A stretch of 44,373 nt of DNA from an uncultured Pelagibacteraceae bacterium (GCA_902630065.1 CACOTF010000009.1:1-44373), one strand, 5' to 3'; shown: positions 26,525 to 36,122, counted from the first letter of the stretch. The notes: generated by a model not told the origin, from the sequence alone. Program-made: numbers and translations.

Positions 26525-27350
26525 TTTTTTTTTTGACTAAATTATCTATTTCAACTATCTGACTTACAAGATTATCTAATTTATTAAGTGGGACCATATT
26601 TGGTCCATCAGAAGGAGCATTGTCAGGATCCTGATGTGTTTCTATGAAAATTGCAGCAACACCCACTGCAACAGCTGCTCTAGATAAATGTTCAACAAAT
26701 TCTCTTTGTCCACCACTTTTATCGCCCTTACCACCTGGTTGCTGAACTGAATGAGTAGCATCAAAAACAATTGGATAACCATCTTTTGCCATTATGGGTA
26801 TTGATCTCATATCTGTTACTAAAGTGTTATATCCAAAACTAGCTCCTCGCTCAGTTACAAGAATGTTATTATTTCCAGAGCCAGATATTTTTTTTGTTAC
26901 ATTTACCATATCCCATGGAGCTAAAAACTGACCCTTTTTCACATTAATAATTTTTTTTGTTTTGGCAGCAGCAACTAATAAATCTGTTTGTCGACATAAA
27001 AATGCAGGAATCTGTAAAACGTCTACATGTGGTGCAACAATTGAGCATTGTTCCTCGTTGTGAATATCGGTTAGGACAGGAACTTTTATTTCATTTTTTA
27101 TATTGTCAAAAACCGGTAAGGATTTTTCTAATCCAGCACCTCTTTCACCTTTAAGACTTGTTCGATTAGCTTTATCAAATGATGTTTTATATATAAATCC
27201 AATATTATATTTGTCAGTAATATTTTTAATTTCCCCTGCCATATCTAAAGCGTGTTGCTCAGTTTCTAGTTGGCAAGGTCCTGCTATTAAACAAATTTTA
27301 TTTGAGTTAGAAATATTTAAATCCTGACATTTAACAATTCTATTTTCCAT
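26517..27350 (-). CDS. kdsA: 3-deoxy-8-phosphooctulonate synthase (KDO8P synthase)
   Basis: A 277-residue DAHP/KDO8P synthase-type TIM barrel that condenses phosphoenolpyruvate with arabinose 5-phosphate to start KDO synthesis for lipopolysaccharide. Typical segments are LIAGPCQLET near the N-terminus, KTSFDKANRTS, a PVLTDIHNEEQC region, and FDATHSVQQPGG. An asparagine or cysteine at the metal position decides metal dependence, and I cannot place it with certainty. The start overlaps pyrG by 11 bases. Its substrate-giving neighbour eno makes phosphoenolpyruvate. Confidence 0.96.
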   Translation of the reverse strand: MENRIVKCQDLNISNSNKICLIAGPCQLETEQHALDMAGEIKNITDKYNIGFIYKTSFDKANRTSLKGERGAGLEKSLPVFDNIKNEIKVPVLTDIHNEEQCSIVAPHVDVLQIPAFLCRQTDLLVAAAKTKKIINVKKGQFLAPWDMVNVTKKISGSGNNNILVTERGASFGYNTLVTDMRSIPIMAKDGYPIVFDATHSVQQPGGKGDKSGGQREFVEHLSRAAVAVGVAAIFIETHQDPDNAPSDGPNMVPLNKLDNLVSQIVEIDNLVKKKNV

Positions 27351-28962
27351 GATAATTTTTTGAAGCTTTTATAAATGATTTAAATAATGGATGTGGTGAT
27401 AATGGTCTCGATTTAAACTCTGGATGAAATTGAACACCAATAAACCAAGGATGATTTTTTAATTCAATTATTTCAGGTAATTTATTATCTGGAGACATGC
27501 CCGAAAATATTAATCCTTTTTTTTCAAATTTTGGTCTTTGGTTATTATTAACTTCATATCTATGTCTGTGTCTTTCTTTTATTTCACTTGATTTATAAAT
27601 TTTTTTTATGGCAGAATTATTTTTTAATTTAGCTGTATAAAGCCCTAATCTCATTGTCCCGCCTAGGTTTTTTTCTGTGCCCTTAAAAACTTTTCCATTT
27701 CTGTTCCATTCATGGATTAATCCAATAACAGGATAGCATTTTTTATCAAGCTCTGTAGATCCAGCATTTTTAATATTTAATTTGTTTCTAGCAAATTCAA
27801 TGATTGCCATTTGCATTCCAAAACAAATACCAAAAAAGGGTATTTTTTTCTCTCTTGCATATTTAATTGCTGCAATCTTTCCTTCTGTTCCTCTTTTACC
27901 AAATCCACCTGGTATTAATACTCCAGAAACACTCTTAAGTTTTTTGCTTATTTCATTTTTTTTTAGTTTATCAGACTCAATTCTTACCAAATTAACTTTT
28001 ATATTATTTGCTATGCCACCGTGTGTTAATGCTTCATCCAAAGATTTATATGCATCCTTTAAGTTCACGTACTTGCCTATTATTCCTATGTTAATTACTT
28101 TATTATTTTTTAGAACAGTAGAGGTGATATTTTTCCATGGATTTAAATTGGGTTTCTTTTTTGATTTTATTTTAAAATATTTTAAGACTTGTTTATCTAA
28201 TTTTTGGTTATAAAAGCTAATTGGAGCTTCATAAATTGTCCTAACATCAACAGTCTCAATAACATTTTTAATATCGACATTACAAAATAAAGATATTTTT
28301 TTTCTTTGTTCTAAAGGTATATGCTGCTCTGATCTACATATAACAATATCTGGTTGTATACCGATACTTCTTAATTCTTTGACACTATGTTGTGTAGGTT
28401 TTGTTTTTATCTCATCAGAAGATTTCATAAATGGTACTAAAGTTAAATGAACAAATAATGTTCTAGACCTTCCATGATCGTTTGAGAATTGTCTTATAGC
28501 TTCTAAAAATGGTAAACTTTCTATGTCGCCAACAGTTCCACCAATTTCACAAATTACAAAATCTTCGTTACTTATGTCTTTGCTAATAAATTTTTTAATT
28601 CTATCTGTAACATGCGGTATAACTTGAACTGTTTTGCCTAAATAGCCCCCTTGTCTCTCTTTTTTGATTACATCACTATAAATTTTGCCTGTAGTAATAT
28701 TATCTGATTGTTTTGAAGAAATATTTGTAAATCTTTCGTAATGTCCTAAATCTAGATCCGTCTCTGCACCATCATCAGTAACAAATACCTCTCCATGTTG
28801 AAAAGGACTCATTGTTCCTGGATCAACATTTAAATATGGATCCATTTTACGTATTCTAACTTTATAACCTTGCGACTTTAATAAATATGCAAGAGATGCT
28901 GAGGATAATCCTTTTCCAAGTGATGATACCACGCCGCCAGTGACAAAGATATATCGCGCCAT
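27340..28962 (-). CDS. pyrG: CTP synthase
   Basis: A 540-residue enzyme that makes CTP from UTP, ATP and glutamine. The N-terminal synthase domain starts with FVTGGVVSSLGKG and includes VDPGTMSPFQHGEVFVTDDG. The C-terminal class I amidotransferase domain has the catalytic cysteine in FGICFGMQ and the histidine in VQFHPEF. It is full length. It lies 40 bases downstream of secG and overlaps kdsA, part of the conserved tpiA-secG-pyrG-kdsA-eno group. Confidence 0.97.
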   Translation of the reverse strand: MARYIFVTGGVVSSLGKGLSSASLAYLLKSQGYKVRIRKMDPYLNVDPGTMSPFQHGEVFVTDDGAETDLDLGHYERFTNISSKQSDNITTGKIYSDVIKKERQGGYLGKTVQVIPHVTDRIKKFISKDISNEDFVICEIGGTVGDIESLPFLEAIRQFSNDHGRSRTLFVHLTLVPFMKSSDEIKTKPTQHSVKELRSIGIQPDIVICRSEQHIPLEQRKKISLFCNVDIKNVIETVDVRTIYEAPISFYNQKLDKQVLKYFKIKSKKKPNLNPWKNITSTVLKNNKVINIGIIGKYVNLKDAYKSLDEALTHGGIANNIKVNLVRIESDKLKKNEISKKLKSVSGVLIPGGFGKRGTEGKIAAIKYAREKKIPFFGICFGMQMAIIEFARNKLNIKNAGSTELDKKCYPVIGLIHEWNRNGKVFKGTEKNLGGTMRLGLYTAKLKNNSAIKKIYKSSEIKERHRHRYEVNNNQRPKFEKKGLIFSGMSPDNKLPEIIELKNHPWFIGVQFHPEFKSRPLSPHPLFKSFIKASKNYHGK

Positions 28963-29002
28963 GGAAGTATCTTATAGACCTAAAACTTAAAAATTCAAAG
29001 TA

Positions 29003-29302
29003 TTAATTATTACTATCTGGCACCTTTGGAGCATCATCAGTTTCCTCTATTTTATCCAAAACTGATGTTGTTGGAGTTAATTCACCTCTTGAAAGAATCG
29101 TTAAACACAGACTACATATTATAAATAAAGTAGCAATTATAGCTGTAGCTTTGGTTAAAAAATTTCCTGCTGATCTTGAAAGCATAAAGTTATCTTGAGA
29201 GACCCCAATACCCAATGCACCACCCTCAGATTTTTGAAATAAAACTAAGACAACTAGAATAGCTGCGAGAATAATATTAATTATTAAAAGTATATTTTCC
29301 AC
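29003..29302 (-). CDS. secG: Preprotein translocase subunit SecG
   Basis: A 99-residue inner-membrane subunit of SecYEG that assists protein export. Two spans lie at about residues 3-23 and 50-70. Between them are the conserved LVLFQKSEGGALGIG and FLTKATAI segments, which are diagnostic of SecG. An acidic cytoplasmic tail of about 28 residues follows. It lies five bases after tpiA on the same strand. Confidence 0.94.
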   Translation of the reverse strand: MENILLIINIILAAILVVLVLFQKSEGGALGIGVSQDNFMLSRSAGNFLTKATAIIATLFIICSLCLTILSRGELTPTTSVLDKIEETDDAPKVPDSNN

Positions 29303-29307
29303 GAGGA

Positions 29308-30057
29308 TTAATTAGTTGATTTTTTAATTATATCAATAAAATTTTTTGCTCTCAAAGAAGCACTTCCTACTAAAAATCCTTTTAAATCATTAATTTTTTT
29401 TAACTCTAATACATTTTTTGAATTAACAGATCCGCCATAGATAATTTTATATTTTTGATTTTTTTTTAATTTATTAATTATATTATTTATGTCTTTAAAA
29501 TTTTTTTTTAATTCAGATAATTTTGGTATTTTTCCAGTACCAATTGCCCATCTAGGTTCGTAAGCAAAAATAATATTATTAATTTTTTTTATATTCTTTA
29601 ATGCGATTGTTATTTGTCTTTTAAGAACTGAGAGAGTTTTATTATTTTTTTTTTCTAAATATGTTTCTCCAACACAAAGAATAACTTTTAATTTTTCTTT
29701 AAGTGCTGAGTGAATTTTTTTATTTATTAGTATATCATTTTCCTGATTTCTAATTTCAGAATGACCAACAATAACATAGTCACCTCCTGCTGACTTAATC
29801 AATTTAGAGTTTACAGATCCTGTAAATGCACCATAATCATTTAATTGAGAAAGGTTCTGAGCACCTACTTTAATTTTAGTATTTTTTACTTTATTTTTAA
29901 TTGATGAAATTAGGGTAAATGGTGGGCAGTAAATTATTTGATTTTTTTTATTTTTTGATTGTTTTAAAAATTTTATGGTTTTATTAATGCCAGAGATATG
30001 ACTTTTTTCTCCATTCATCTTCCAATTAGCTATAAAAATCATATTATTATTTGTCAT
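29308..30057 (-). CDS. tpiA: Triosephosphate isomerase
   Basis: A 249-residue glycolytic TIM barrel that interconverts dihydroxyacetone phosphate and glyceraldehyde 3-phosphate. The catalytic residues are visible: N and K in NWKMNG near residue 12, H in VGHSE, and E in the AYEPRWAIGTGK segment. The phosphate-binding YGGSVN is near the C-terminus. The start is the ATG at 30057; a second ATG at 30042 would remove five residues. It is divergent from ppiD with 57 bases between them, which must hold both promoters. Confidence 0.95.
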   Translation of the reverse strand: MTNNNMIFIANWKMNGEKSHISGINKTIKFLKQSKNKKNQIIYCPPFTLISSIKNKVKNTKIKVGAQNLSQLNDYGAFTGSVNSKLIKSAGGDYVIVGHSEIRNQENDILINKKIHSALKEKLKVILCVGETYLEKKNNKTLSVLKRQITIALKNIKKINNIIFAYEPRWAIGTGKIPKLSELKKNFKDINNIINKLKKNQKYKIIYGGSVNSKNVLELKKINDLKGFLVGSASLRAKNFIDIIKKSTN

Positions 30058-30114
30058 ATTAGATAATTTAATTTATAGGTTTGTTTTTTATAATCAATAT
30101 ATAAAGAATTATTC

Positions 30115-31533
30115 ATGTTAGGAAAATTAAGAGGTTTTACAAATAGTAAATTGGCAGGTGTCCTCGTGGCTATAATAATTGTTCCTTTTGTTTTTTGGGG
30201 AATGGGAAGTGTCTTTAGTGGTGGGAACACAAATAACATTGCTAAGATAAATAATAATTCAATTTCAACGAAAGACTTCATTGATCATATAAACCGATCA
30301 AGAATTAATCCTGATTATATAAAAGAAAATATAGATAACAATATATTAGAAAGGATTTTGAGTGACCTTATATCAAAAGATTTAATGTCAATGGAGTATA
30401 AAGATTTAAATGTAAAAGTTTCAGATAGATCATTAAAATTAAATTTACAAAACGACATAAATTTTCTTGATGGTGACAAAAATTTTTCAAGATTAAAATA
30501 TGAAAAATTTCTCTTAGAGAATAATATTATTGCAGCTGAATTTGAAAATAGACTAAAAAATGCTCAGTTAAGAAAAAGACTATTTGATTATATTGGTGGT
30601 GGTATTAAATCACCATATTATTTACAGAATAAGATTTACATAAATGAAAATAAAAAAATAAGTATTCAATACTATGATCTTGAATATGCTTACGATAAAA
30701 ATATTTCAGACATCGAAATTAATAATTATATAATCGAAAATGAGAAAAATCTAAAAGAAGCATACATTGATTTTAGTTATGTTAAAGTTAAACCCTCAAA
30801 TCTAATTGAAATCAACGAATTTAATAAAGATTTTTACAAAAAAATTGATGAAATAGAAAATGATATATTAAATGAAGTTTCTTTAGAAGATATCGCTAAA
30901 AAAAATGAAATAAAATTGAAAAAAAAAAACAATTTTAAGTTCGTAAATGAGGATGAAATATTTAAAGAAATTTACGAAAATAAAGATAAAAAAGAAATAG
31001 TTTTAAAAGATAAAGACAATTACTTTTTACTATACCAAATTACAAAAATAAATAATTTACTACCAAATAAAAAAGATGCGTCATTCAGAGATAAAGTAAA
31101 AAATAGAATTTTATTAAAGAAAAAATTTGATCTTAATAAAAATTTATTTGAAAAAATTCAAAATAAAGATTTCAATGATGCTGACTTTGAAAATCTAGTA
31201 AAAAATAAAGAGGTTATAAATTCAAAAATAATTTATTCAATTAATGATGATAGTTTATTTGATGAGACATCTTTGAAGCTTATTTATGAATTGCCAAAAA
31301 ATAGTTTTGTTATGGTTTCAAATAGAGCTAATGATATATTTTTAGCAAAGATAAAACAGATTACTTATGAAAATTTAAAAAGCACAAATGAAAATATTCA
31401 AGAATATTTAGCTAAAACAAATATCAATTTGATCGATGATATTTATAGTTCCTATGATGCATCACTTAACACCAAGTATGAAGTTAAAATTTTTAATAAC
31501 AATATAGATCGAATAAAAGATTATTTTAAATAA
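30115..31533 (+). CDS. ppiD: PpiD/SurA-N-type periplasmic chaperone (probable, parvulin core not evident)
   Basis: A 472-residue membrane-anchored periplasmic protein. A single N-terminal span (about residues 14-32, LAGVLVAIIIVPFVFWGMGS) and the following SurA_N_3-like segment (NNNSISTKDFIDHINRS) match PpiD, which chaperones proteins leaving SecYEG. It is much shorter than the usual 600 or more residues. I do not see the parvulin ARHIL and GG-x-LG segments, only a degenerate tail, so isomerase activity is doubtful. Its position between tpiA (divergent) and trpE is the usual alphaproteobacterial one. It overlaps trpE by one base. Confidence 0.78.
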   Translation: MLGKLRGFTNSKLAGVLVAIIIVPFVFWGMGSVFSGGNTNNIAKINNNSISTKDFIDHINRSRINPDYIKENIDNNILERILSDLISKDLMSMEYKDLNVKVSDRSLKLNLQNDINFLDGDKNFSRLKYEKFLLENNIIAAEFENRLKNAQLRKRLFDYIGGGIKSPYYLQNKIYINENKKISIQYYDLEYAYDKNISDIEINNYIIENEKNLKEAYIDFSYVKVKPSNLIEINEFNKDFYKKIDEIENDILNEVSLEDIAKKNEIKLKKKNNFKFVNEDEIFKEIYENKDKKEIVLKDKDNYFLLYQITKINNLLPNKKDASFRDKVKNRILLKKKFDLNKNLFEKIQNKDFNDADFENLVKNKEVINSKIIYSINDDSLFDETSLKLIYELPKNSFVMVSNRANDIFLAKIKQITYENLKSTNENIQEYLAKTNINLIDDIYSSYDASLNTKYEVKIFNNNIDRIKDYFK

Positions 31534-32990
31534 TGCTTAATATAAGCCTTAAACAATTTAAAATTAATCATAAAAAAAAATTAAACCAAATACTTTATTT
31601 GTCGTTGAATAGTGATGGTTCCCAAGAAATAATAAATTTAATAAATAATTTTTTTACTGAGAAAAATGCTTTTGTATTTGAGTCAGTAGAAAAAGGATTT
31701 ATTAAGGGCAGATATACAATTTTTGGAAAAAATCCTGATAAAATTTGGGAATTTAATAATAATGTAAGCAAAATATACTTTGAAAACAAAGTTAAAATTT
31801 TGAAAGGTAATGCAAAGAAAAATATAGAAAATGTTATTGAAAGTTTTAAATTTAAAATTCCTAGAGAATTACCCTCAATTAGCTCAATAATATCAGGATA
31901 CTTTTCATATGACATTATTAGATATCTAGAAAAAATTCCTAATAAAAATAGAGACGATTTAAAATTACCTGATGCTAGAATTATCAGGCCAAGAGAACTA
32001 ATAGTTCATGATAACATAAAAAAGAAATTATATTTTATAATTAATGTTTTTAGTGATGAAAAAATAAATAATTATAAAATAAGGTATGAAAAAATAATTA
32101 ATCAAATTGAGAATTTAATTTTTTTATCTAATTATAATAATTTATATCTAGGTAAAATTAATAAAAAAGTTAAAACAAAAGTTAAATCAAATATTTCTAA
32201 ACAAAAATTTTTATCCAATGTAAAGAAGGCTAAAAAATATATTAAAATTGGAGACATATTTCAGGTAGTTCTAAGTCAAAGATTTGAAACCAAATTAAGT
32301 AAAAAACCAATAGAAATTTATAAAAAATTAAGAAAAACAAACCCTTCTCCGTTTATGTATTTTTTTAATTTTGAAGATTTTCAGATTATTGGTGCAAGTC
32401 CAGAAATACTTGTTAGGTTAAGAAATAATAAAGTCACGATTAGACCGATTGCTGGAACAAGACCAAGGGGAAAAAATAAAAAACAAGATTTACTTTTTGA
32501 AAAAGATTTACTAAATGACAAAAAAGAGTTGTCAGAACATTTAATGCTTCTTGATTTAGGAAGAAATGACACTGGAAAAGTATCAAAGATTAATACTGTA
32601 AAAGTGATTGAAAGTTTTTCAATAGAAAGATACTCTCATGTTATGCATATTGTATCAAATGTTGAAGGAGTATTTAATAATAAATACTCAAAATTTGAAA
32701 CTATGTTGTCTGGATTTCCAGCAGGAACAGTGTCTGGGGCGCCAAAAATTAGAGCAATGGAGATAATAGATGAGCTAGAGACAACTAAAAGAAAAGTTTA
32801 TGCAGGTGGAATTGGATATTTTTCAGCAAATGGTGAATTTGATACATGTATTGCACTTAGAACTGCAGTAGCTAAAAATAAGAAATTTTATGTACAATCT
32901 GGAGCTGGAATAGTTGCAGATAGCAAACCACAAAATGAATATCTAGAGACAGTTAATAAGGCAAAGGCTCTATTAAAAGCAATTGAGTGA
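31533..32990 (+). CDS. trpE: Anthranilate synthase component I
   Basis: A 485-residue enzyme that makes anthranilate from chorismate with TrpG, the first step of tryptophan synthesis. The chorismate-binding domain shows ASPEILVRL, RPIAGTRPRG, EHLMLLDLGRND, SGFPAGTVSGAPKIRAM and GGIGYFSANG. In the N-terminal domain, the LLES feedback-site motif appears as FES within FVFESVEKG (about residues 47-55). It follows ppiD with a TAATG overlap, so there is no room for a trp leader or attenuator directly upstream. Confidence 0.96.
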   Translation: MLNISLKQFKINHKKKLNQILYLSLNSDGSQEIINLINNFFTEKNAFVFESVEKGFIKGRYTIFGKNPDKIWEFNNNVSKIYFENKVKILKGNAKKNIENVIESFKFKIPRELPSISSIISGYFSYDIIRYLEKIPNKNRDDLKLPDARIIRPRELIVHDNIKKKLYFIINVFSDEKINNYKIRYEKIINQIENLIFLSNYNNLYLGKINKKVKTKVKSNISKQKFLSNVKKAKKYIKIGDIFQVVLSQRFETKLSKKPIEIYKKLRKTNPSPFMYFFNFEDFQIIGASPEILVRLRNNKVTIRPIAGTRPRGKNKKQDLLFEKDLLNDKKELSEHLMLLDLGRNDTGKVSKINTVKVIESFSIERYSHVMHIVSNVEGVFNNKYSKFETMLSGFPAGTVSGAPKIRAMEIIDELETTKRKVYAGGIGYFSANGEFDTCIALRTAVAKNKKFYVQSGAGIVADSKPQNEYLETVNKAKALLKAIE

Positions 32991-32992
32991 CT

Positions 32993-33556
32993 ATGAAAAT
33001 AATTTTAATTGATAACTATGATAGTTTTACTTTTAATTTATATCATTACATATCTAAGTTTTGTTCAAATGTAGACGTAGTAAGAAATGATAATATTAAT
33101 ACAAGAGAAATATTAAAGAAAAAGTATAGTAAAATTGTGATATCACCTGGTCCAGGTAATCCTGATCAAGCTGGAAACTGCCTATCAATAGTAAATGAAT
33201 TATACAACAAAATTCCAATACTTGGAGTTTGTTTAGGTCATCAAATTATAGGTCAAATATTTGGATCTAAAATTATTCAAGCCAAAGAATTGGTTCATGG
33301 AAAAACAAGTAAAATCATTTCAAAAAATATAGGCATTTTAAAAGGGATCCCAAAAATATTTGAGGCAACTAGATACCATAGTTTAATAATTGATAAGAAA
33401 ACAATTTCTAAAGATTTAGAAATTACCGCAATGACATCAGATGGAATAATTATGGGAGTTAAACATATAATTTATGATGTTCACGGAGTACAATTTCACC
33501 CTGAAAGTATAAAGACTAAAGTTGGTTTAAAAATTTTAAAAAATTTTATTAAATAA
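32993..33556 (+). CDS. trpG: Anthranilate synthase glutamine amidotransferase component
   Basis: A class I glutamine amidotransferase of about 187 residues that supplies ammonia to TrpE. It shows LIDNYDSFT at the start, the oxyanion segment SPGPGNPDQAG, the catalytic Cys at residue 80 (GVCLGHQ), and the catalytic His in VQFHPES. I choose the ATG at 32993, three bases after the trpE stop. A GTG at 32987 in the same frame is possible and would overlap trpE by four bases. Alternatively a shared aminodeoxychorismate role (PabA) could apply, but the operon favours tryptophan. Confidence 0.95.
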   Translation: MKIILIDNYDSFTFNLYHYISKFCSNVDVVRNDNINTREILKKKYSKIVISPGPGNPDQAGNCLSIVNELYNKIPILGVCLGHQIIGQIFGSKIIQAKELVHGKTSKIISKNIGILKGIPKIFEATRYHSLIIDKKTISKDLEITAMTSDGIIMGVKHIIYDVHGVQFHPESIKTKVGLKILKNFIK

Positions 33557-34549
33557 ATGGAAAAATATTTAAAAAAACTTGAAGAAAGAGAAAATTTATC
33601 ATTAGAGGAAAGTGTTGGTGCTTTTGAAATTTTAATGAATGGAAAAGCTAATGATCGTGAAATTTATAATTTTTTAACCCTGCTCTCAAAAAAGGGTGAA
33701 ATTTCTACTGAAATAGCGGGCGGAGTTTCAGTACTTCGGAATAAGGCGAAAAGAGTTAATGTAGATAACTGTATAGATACTTGTGGAACAGGTGGCGATG
33801 GAAAGGATACACTAAATATTTCTACTGCTTCAGCATTACTACTCTCAAGTATGGGTATTAATGTAGCAAAACATGGTAATAAAGCAGTTTCATCAAAATG
33901 TGGATCTGCAGATGTTTTAGAAGCATTAAAAATAAATATCAATTTAGAACCAAAAGATATTGAAAATCAAATTAAAAAAAATCACTTTGGATTTATGTTT
34001 GCTCCAAATTACCACAGTGCAATGAAATATGTTGGCCCAACAAGGAAAAAAATTGGAAAAAGAACAATTTTCAATATGATTGGACCTTTGAGTAGTCCGG
34101 CAAATGTTGAAAAACAAGTTGTAGGAGTTTTTGATAAAAAATTTCTAGATATATTTGCTAATGCTTTGAAAGATTTAAATATTAAATTTGCTTGGATTGT
34201 TAATAGCAATGATGGTTTAGATGAAATATCACCATATGATAAAACTATTGTTAAACAATTAAGAAATGGAGAAATTAACGAAATGATTATTGATCCTAAA
34301 GAATTGAAAGTAAATGCTGTAGGTTTCGATAAGATAGTGGGAAATGACGCAAAATTTAATTCACAAAAAATTATAGATATATTCAGGGGTAATGATAATG
34401 ACTTTTCCAAAGCGGTATCATTAAATGCTGCAGCAGGCTTAATAATATCAGAAAGAGAAGATAGTTTTAAATACGCCTATGAAAAGGCAAGAGATCATTT
34501 GTTATCAGGAAGCACATATTCACATTTAGAAAAATTGAGAGATGTCTGA
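33557..34549 (+). CDS. trpD: Anthranilate phosphoribosyltransferase
   Basis: A 330-residue class IV phosphoribosyltransferase that joins anthranilate to PRPP. The PRPP/Mg motif DTCGTGGDGKDTLNIST is clear at about residues 73-89. KHGNKAVSSKCGSADVLEAL and the anthranilate-binding segment around SAMKYVGPTRKKIGKRTIFN follow. The length is normal. It starts at the base after the trpG stop and overlaps trpC by eight bases, so the operon runs trpE-G-D-C. Confidence 0.96.
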   Translation: MEKYLKKLEERENLSLEESVGAFEILMNGKANDREIYNFLTLLSKKGEISTEIAGGVSVLRNKAKRVNVDNCIDTCGTGGDGKDTLNISTASALLLSSMGINVAKHGNKAVSSKCGSADVLEALKININLEPKDIENQIKKNHFGFMFAPNYHSAMKYVGPTRKKIGKRTIFNMIGPLSSPANVEKQVVGVFDKKFLDIFANALKDLNIKFAWIVNSNDGLDEISPYDKTIVKQLRNGEINEMIIDPKELKVNAVGFDKIVGNDAKFNSQKIIDIFRGNDNDFSKAVSLNAAAGLIISEREDSFKYAYEKARDHLLSGSTYSHLEKLRDV

Positions 34550-35333
34550 GAATATATTAGAAAAAATAATTAATAAAAAAAGAGATAAAATTCAAATTTT
34601 AAAAAAAGAAATTTCAATAAATTCTCTAAATGACAAAATTATAAATCTAAAAAATTATATAAATTTTAAAGAAAAAATACTCAGTAACATAAATCATGAT
34701 AAAATTTCTATTATTGCAGAGATTAAAAAAGCCAGCCCTTCAGCTGGTATAATTATTGAAAATTATAACCCTGTTGAAATTGCCGATATATACTTAAAAA
34801 ATAATGTAACTTGCCTGTCAGTTTTAACTGAAGAGGATTTCTTTTTGGGAAACTTAATTCATATTAGTAAAATTAAACAAAAAATAAATTTACCTATTTT
34901 ATGTAAAGATTTTTTTGTTGATAAATTTCAAGTTCATCTCTCTAGGAGTTATGGTGCTGATGCTATTTTAATAATTTTGGCTGGCGTTGATGAAAAAACT
35001 GCAGATGATTTGTATGAAGAAGCTGAGAAACTTAAAATGTCTGTAATTGTTGAAGTTCACACTGTTGAAGAGGCCAAACAATCTCTAAAGTACAAAGATG
35101 CACTAATAGGGATAAACAATAGGAATTTAAAAACACTAAAAACAGATATAAATACAACTTATGATATTCATAATATTTTAATTAATCATCAAGGACCATT
35201 AATTTCAGAGAGTGGAATAAAAAATAAAGAAGACGTTTTGCAAATAGCCTCGGAAACTAAAATAAAAACATTTCTCATTGGTGAATCAATTTTAAAAAAT
35301 TTACAAAAAAATAATATTTTTTCTATTTTATAA
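34542..35333 (+). CDS. trpC: Indole-3-glycerol phosphate synthase
   Basis: A 263-residue TIM-barrel enzyme that cyclises the carboxyphenylamino-deoxyribulose phosphate intermediate. Catalytic-region motifs IIAEIKKASPSAG, LPILCKDFFVD, GINNRNLKTLKTD and ISESGI are all present. It is the single-function form; trpF, trpB and trpA are not in the window. It overlaps trpD by eight bases. In many alphaproteobacteria moaC and moeA follow; here lexA comes next after 83 bases. Confidence 0.96.
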   Translation: MSENILEKIINKKRDKIQILKKEISINSLNDKIINLKNYINFKEKILSNINHDKISIIAEIKKASPSAGIIIENYNPVEIADIYLKNNVTCLSVLTEEDFFLGNLIHISKIKQKINLPILCKDFFVDKFQVHLSRSYGADAILIILAGVDEKTADDLYEEAEKLKMSVIVEVHTVEEAKQSLKYKDALIGINNRNLKTLKTDINTTYDIHNILINHQGPLISESGIKNKEDVLQIASETKIKTFLIGESILKNLQKNNIFSIL

Positions 35334-35379
35334 AAAAAGTGTTGAATTTATTGGTGTTTTAACTCTTGTTTAATTGAAA

Positions 35380-35394
35380 GAACTTTTATAGAAC
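35380..35394. promoter_or_regulatory. LexA box upstream of lexA (GAAC-N7-GAAC)
   Basis: GAAC at 35380-35383, seven bases, then GAAC at 35391-35394. On the minus strand this is GTTC-N7-GTTC, the published alphaproteobacterial SOS box. It lies 23-37 bases before the lexA ATG at 35417, an ideal place for autorepression. A TTGAAA (35374-35379) touches it and may be part of the promoter. Confidence 0.75.
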
Positions 35395-35416
35395 ATTTGT
35401 GTACACAGTTTGTTCT

Positions 35417-36103
35417 ATGTTAACTAAAAAACAAAAAAACCTGCTTTTATATATCAACAAAAAGTTGAGATCTAGTGGTGTATCTCCCTCTTATGAAGAA
35501 ATGAAGGAATCGCTAAATTTAAAATCTAAATCTGGAATTCATAGATTAATTAGTGCCTTAGAAGAAAGAGGCTTTATCAAAAGATTAGCTCATAAAGCAA
35601 GGGCTTTAGAAGTCATTAAATTGCCTGAAACAGCTTCAGCAAATGACATTTATAATAGTTTTTCACCAAGTGTAATTAAAGGTGGGCTTGATGAAAGTTC
35701 AAATCAAAATAATGAAGATGAAAATGAAATACCTGTATTAGGTAAAATTGCTGCGGGTACACCTGTTGAAGCAATTCAAAACGAAGTTTCTAGAATACCT
35801 TTGCCTTCCAATATTGAGAAAAATGGAGAATTTTTTGGATTAAAAGTGCAAGGAGATTCAATGATTGAGGCAGGAATAAATGATGGTGATACAGTAATAG
35901 TGAAAAAAGCTGACACAGCTGAAAATGGAAAAATTGTGGTAGCATTAATTGACGATCATGAAGCAATGCTAAAAAGAATAAGAAGAAAAGGTAAGACCGT
36001 AGCTTTAGAAAGCGCCAATAGAAATTACGAAACTAAAATATTTGGTCCTGATAGAGTAAAAGTTCAAGGAATTCTAGTATCTTTATATAGAAACTTTTCC
36101 TAA
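35417..36103 (+). CDS. lexA: SOS repressor LexA
   Basis: A 228-residue repressor of DNA-damage genes that self-cleaves with RecA filaments. The winged helix covers about residues 1-65 with the alphaproteobacterial LKSKSGIHRLISALEERGFI. The cleavage bond is A113-G114 (GKIAAGTPVEA). The catalytic pair is S148 (QGDSMIEAG) and K186 (AMLKR). I choose the ATG at 35417 rather than the in-frame GTG at 35399 because MLTKKQ is the family start and the GTG would sit in the operator region. It is autoregulated by the box just upstream. Confidence 0.95.
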   Translation: MLTKKQKNLLLYINKKLRSSGVSPSYEEMKESLNLKSKSGIHRLISALEERGFIKRLAHKARALEVIKLPETASANDIYNSFSPSVIKGGLDESSNQNNEDENEIPVLGKIAAGTPVEAIQNEVSRIPLPSNIEKNGEFFGLKVQGDSMIEAGINDGDTVIVKKADTAENGKIVVALIDDHEAMLKRIRRKGKTVALESANRNYETKIFGPDRVKVQGILVSLYRNFS

Positions 36104-36122
36104 AATAGACTAAATAAATCTG

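Noticed and set aside
31500..31560. trp leader peptide or attenuator before trpE
   Set aside because: trpE starts inside the ppiD stop codon, so there is no leader space and no Trp-codon run.
35399..35416. GTG at 35399 as an upstream start for lexA
   Set aside because: It would add six non-conserved residues inside the operator region; MLTKKQ at 35417 matches the family N-terminus.
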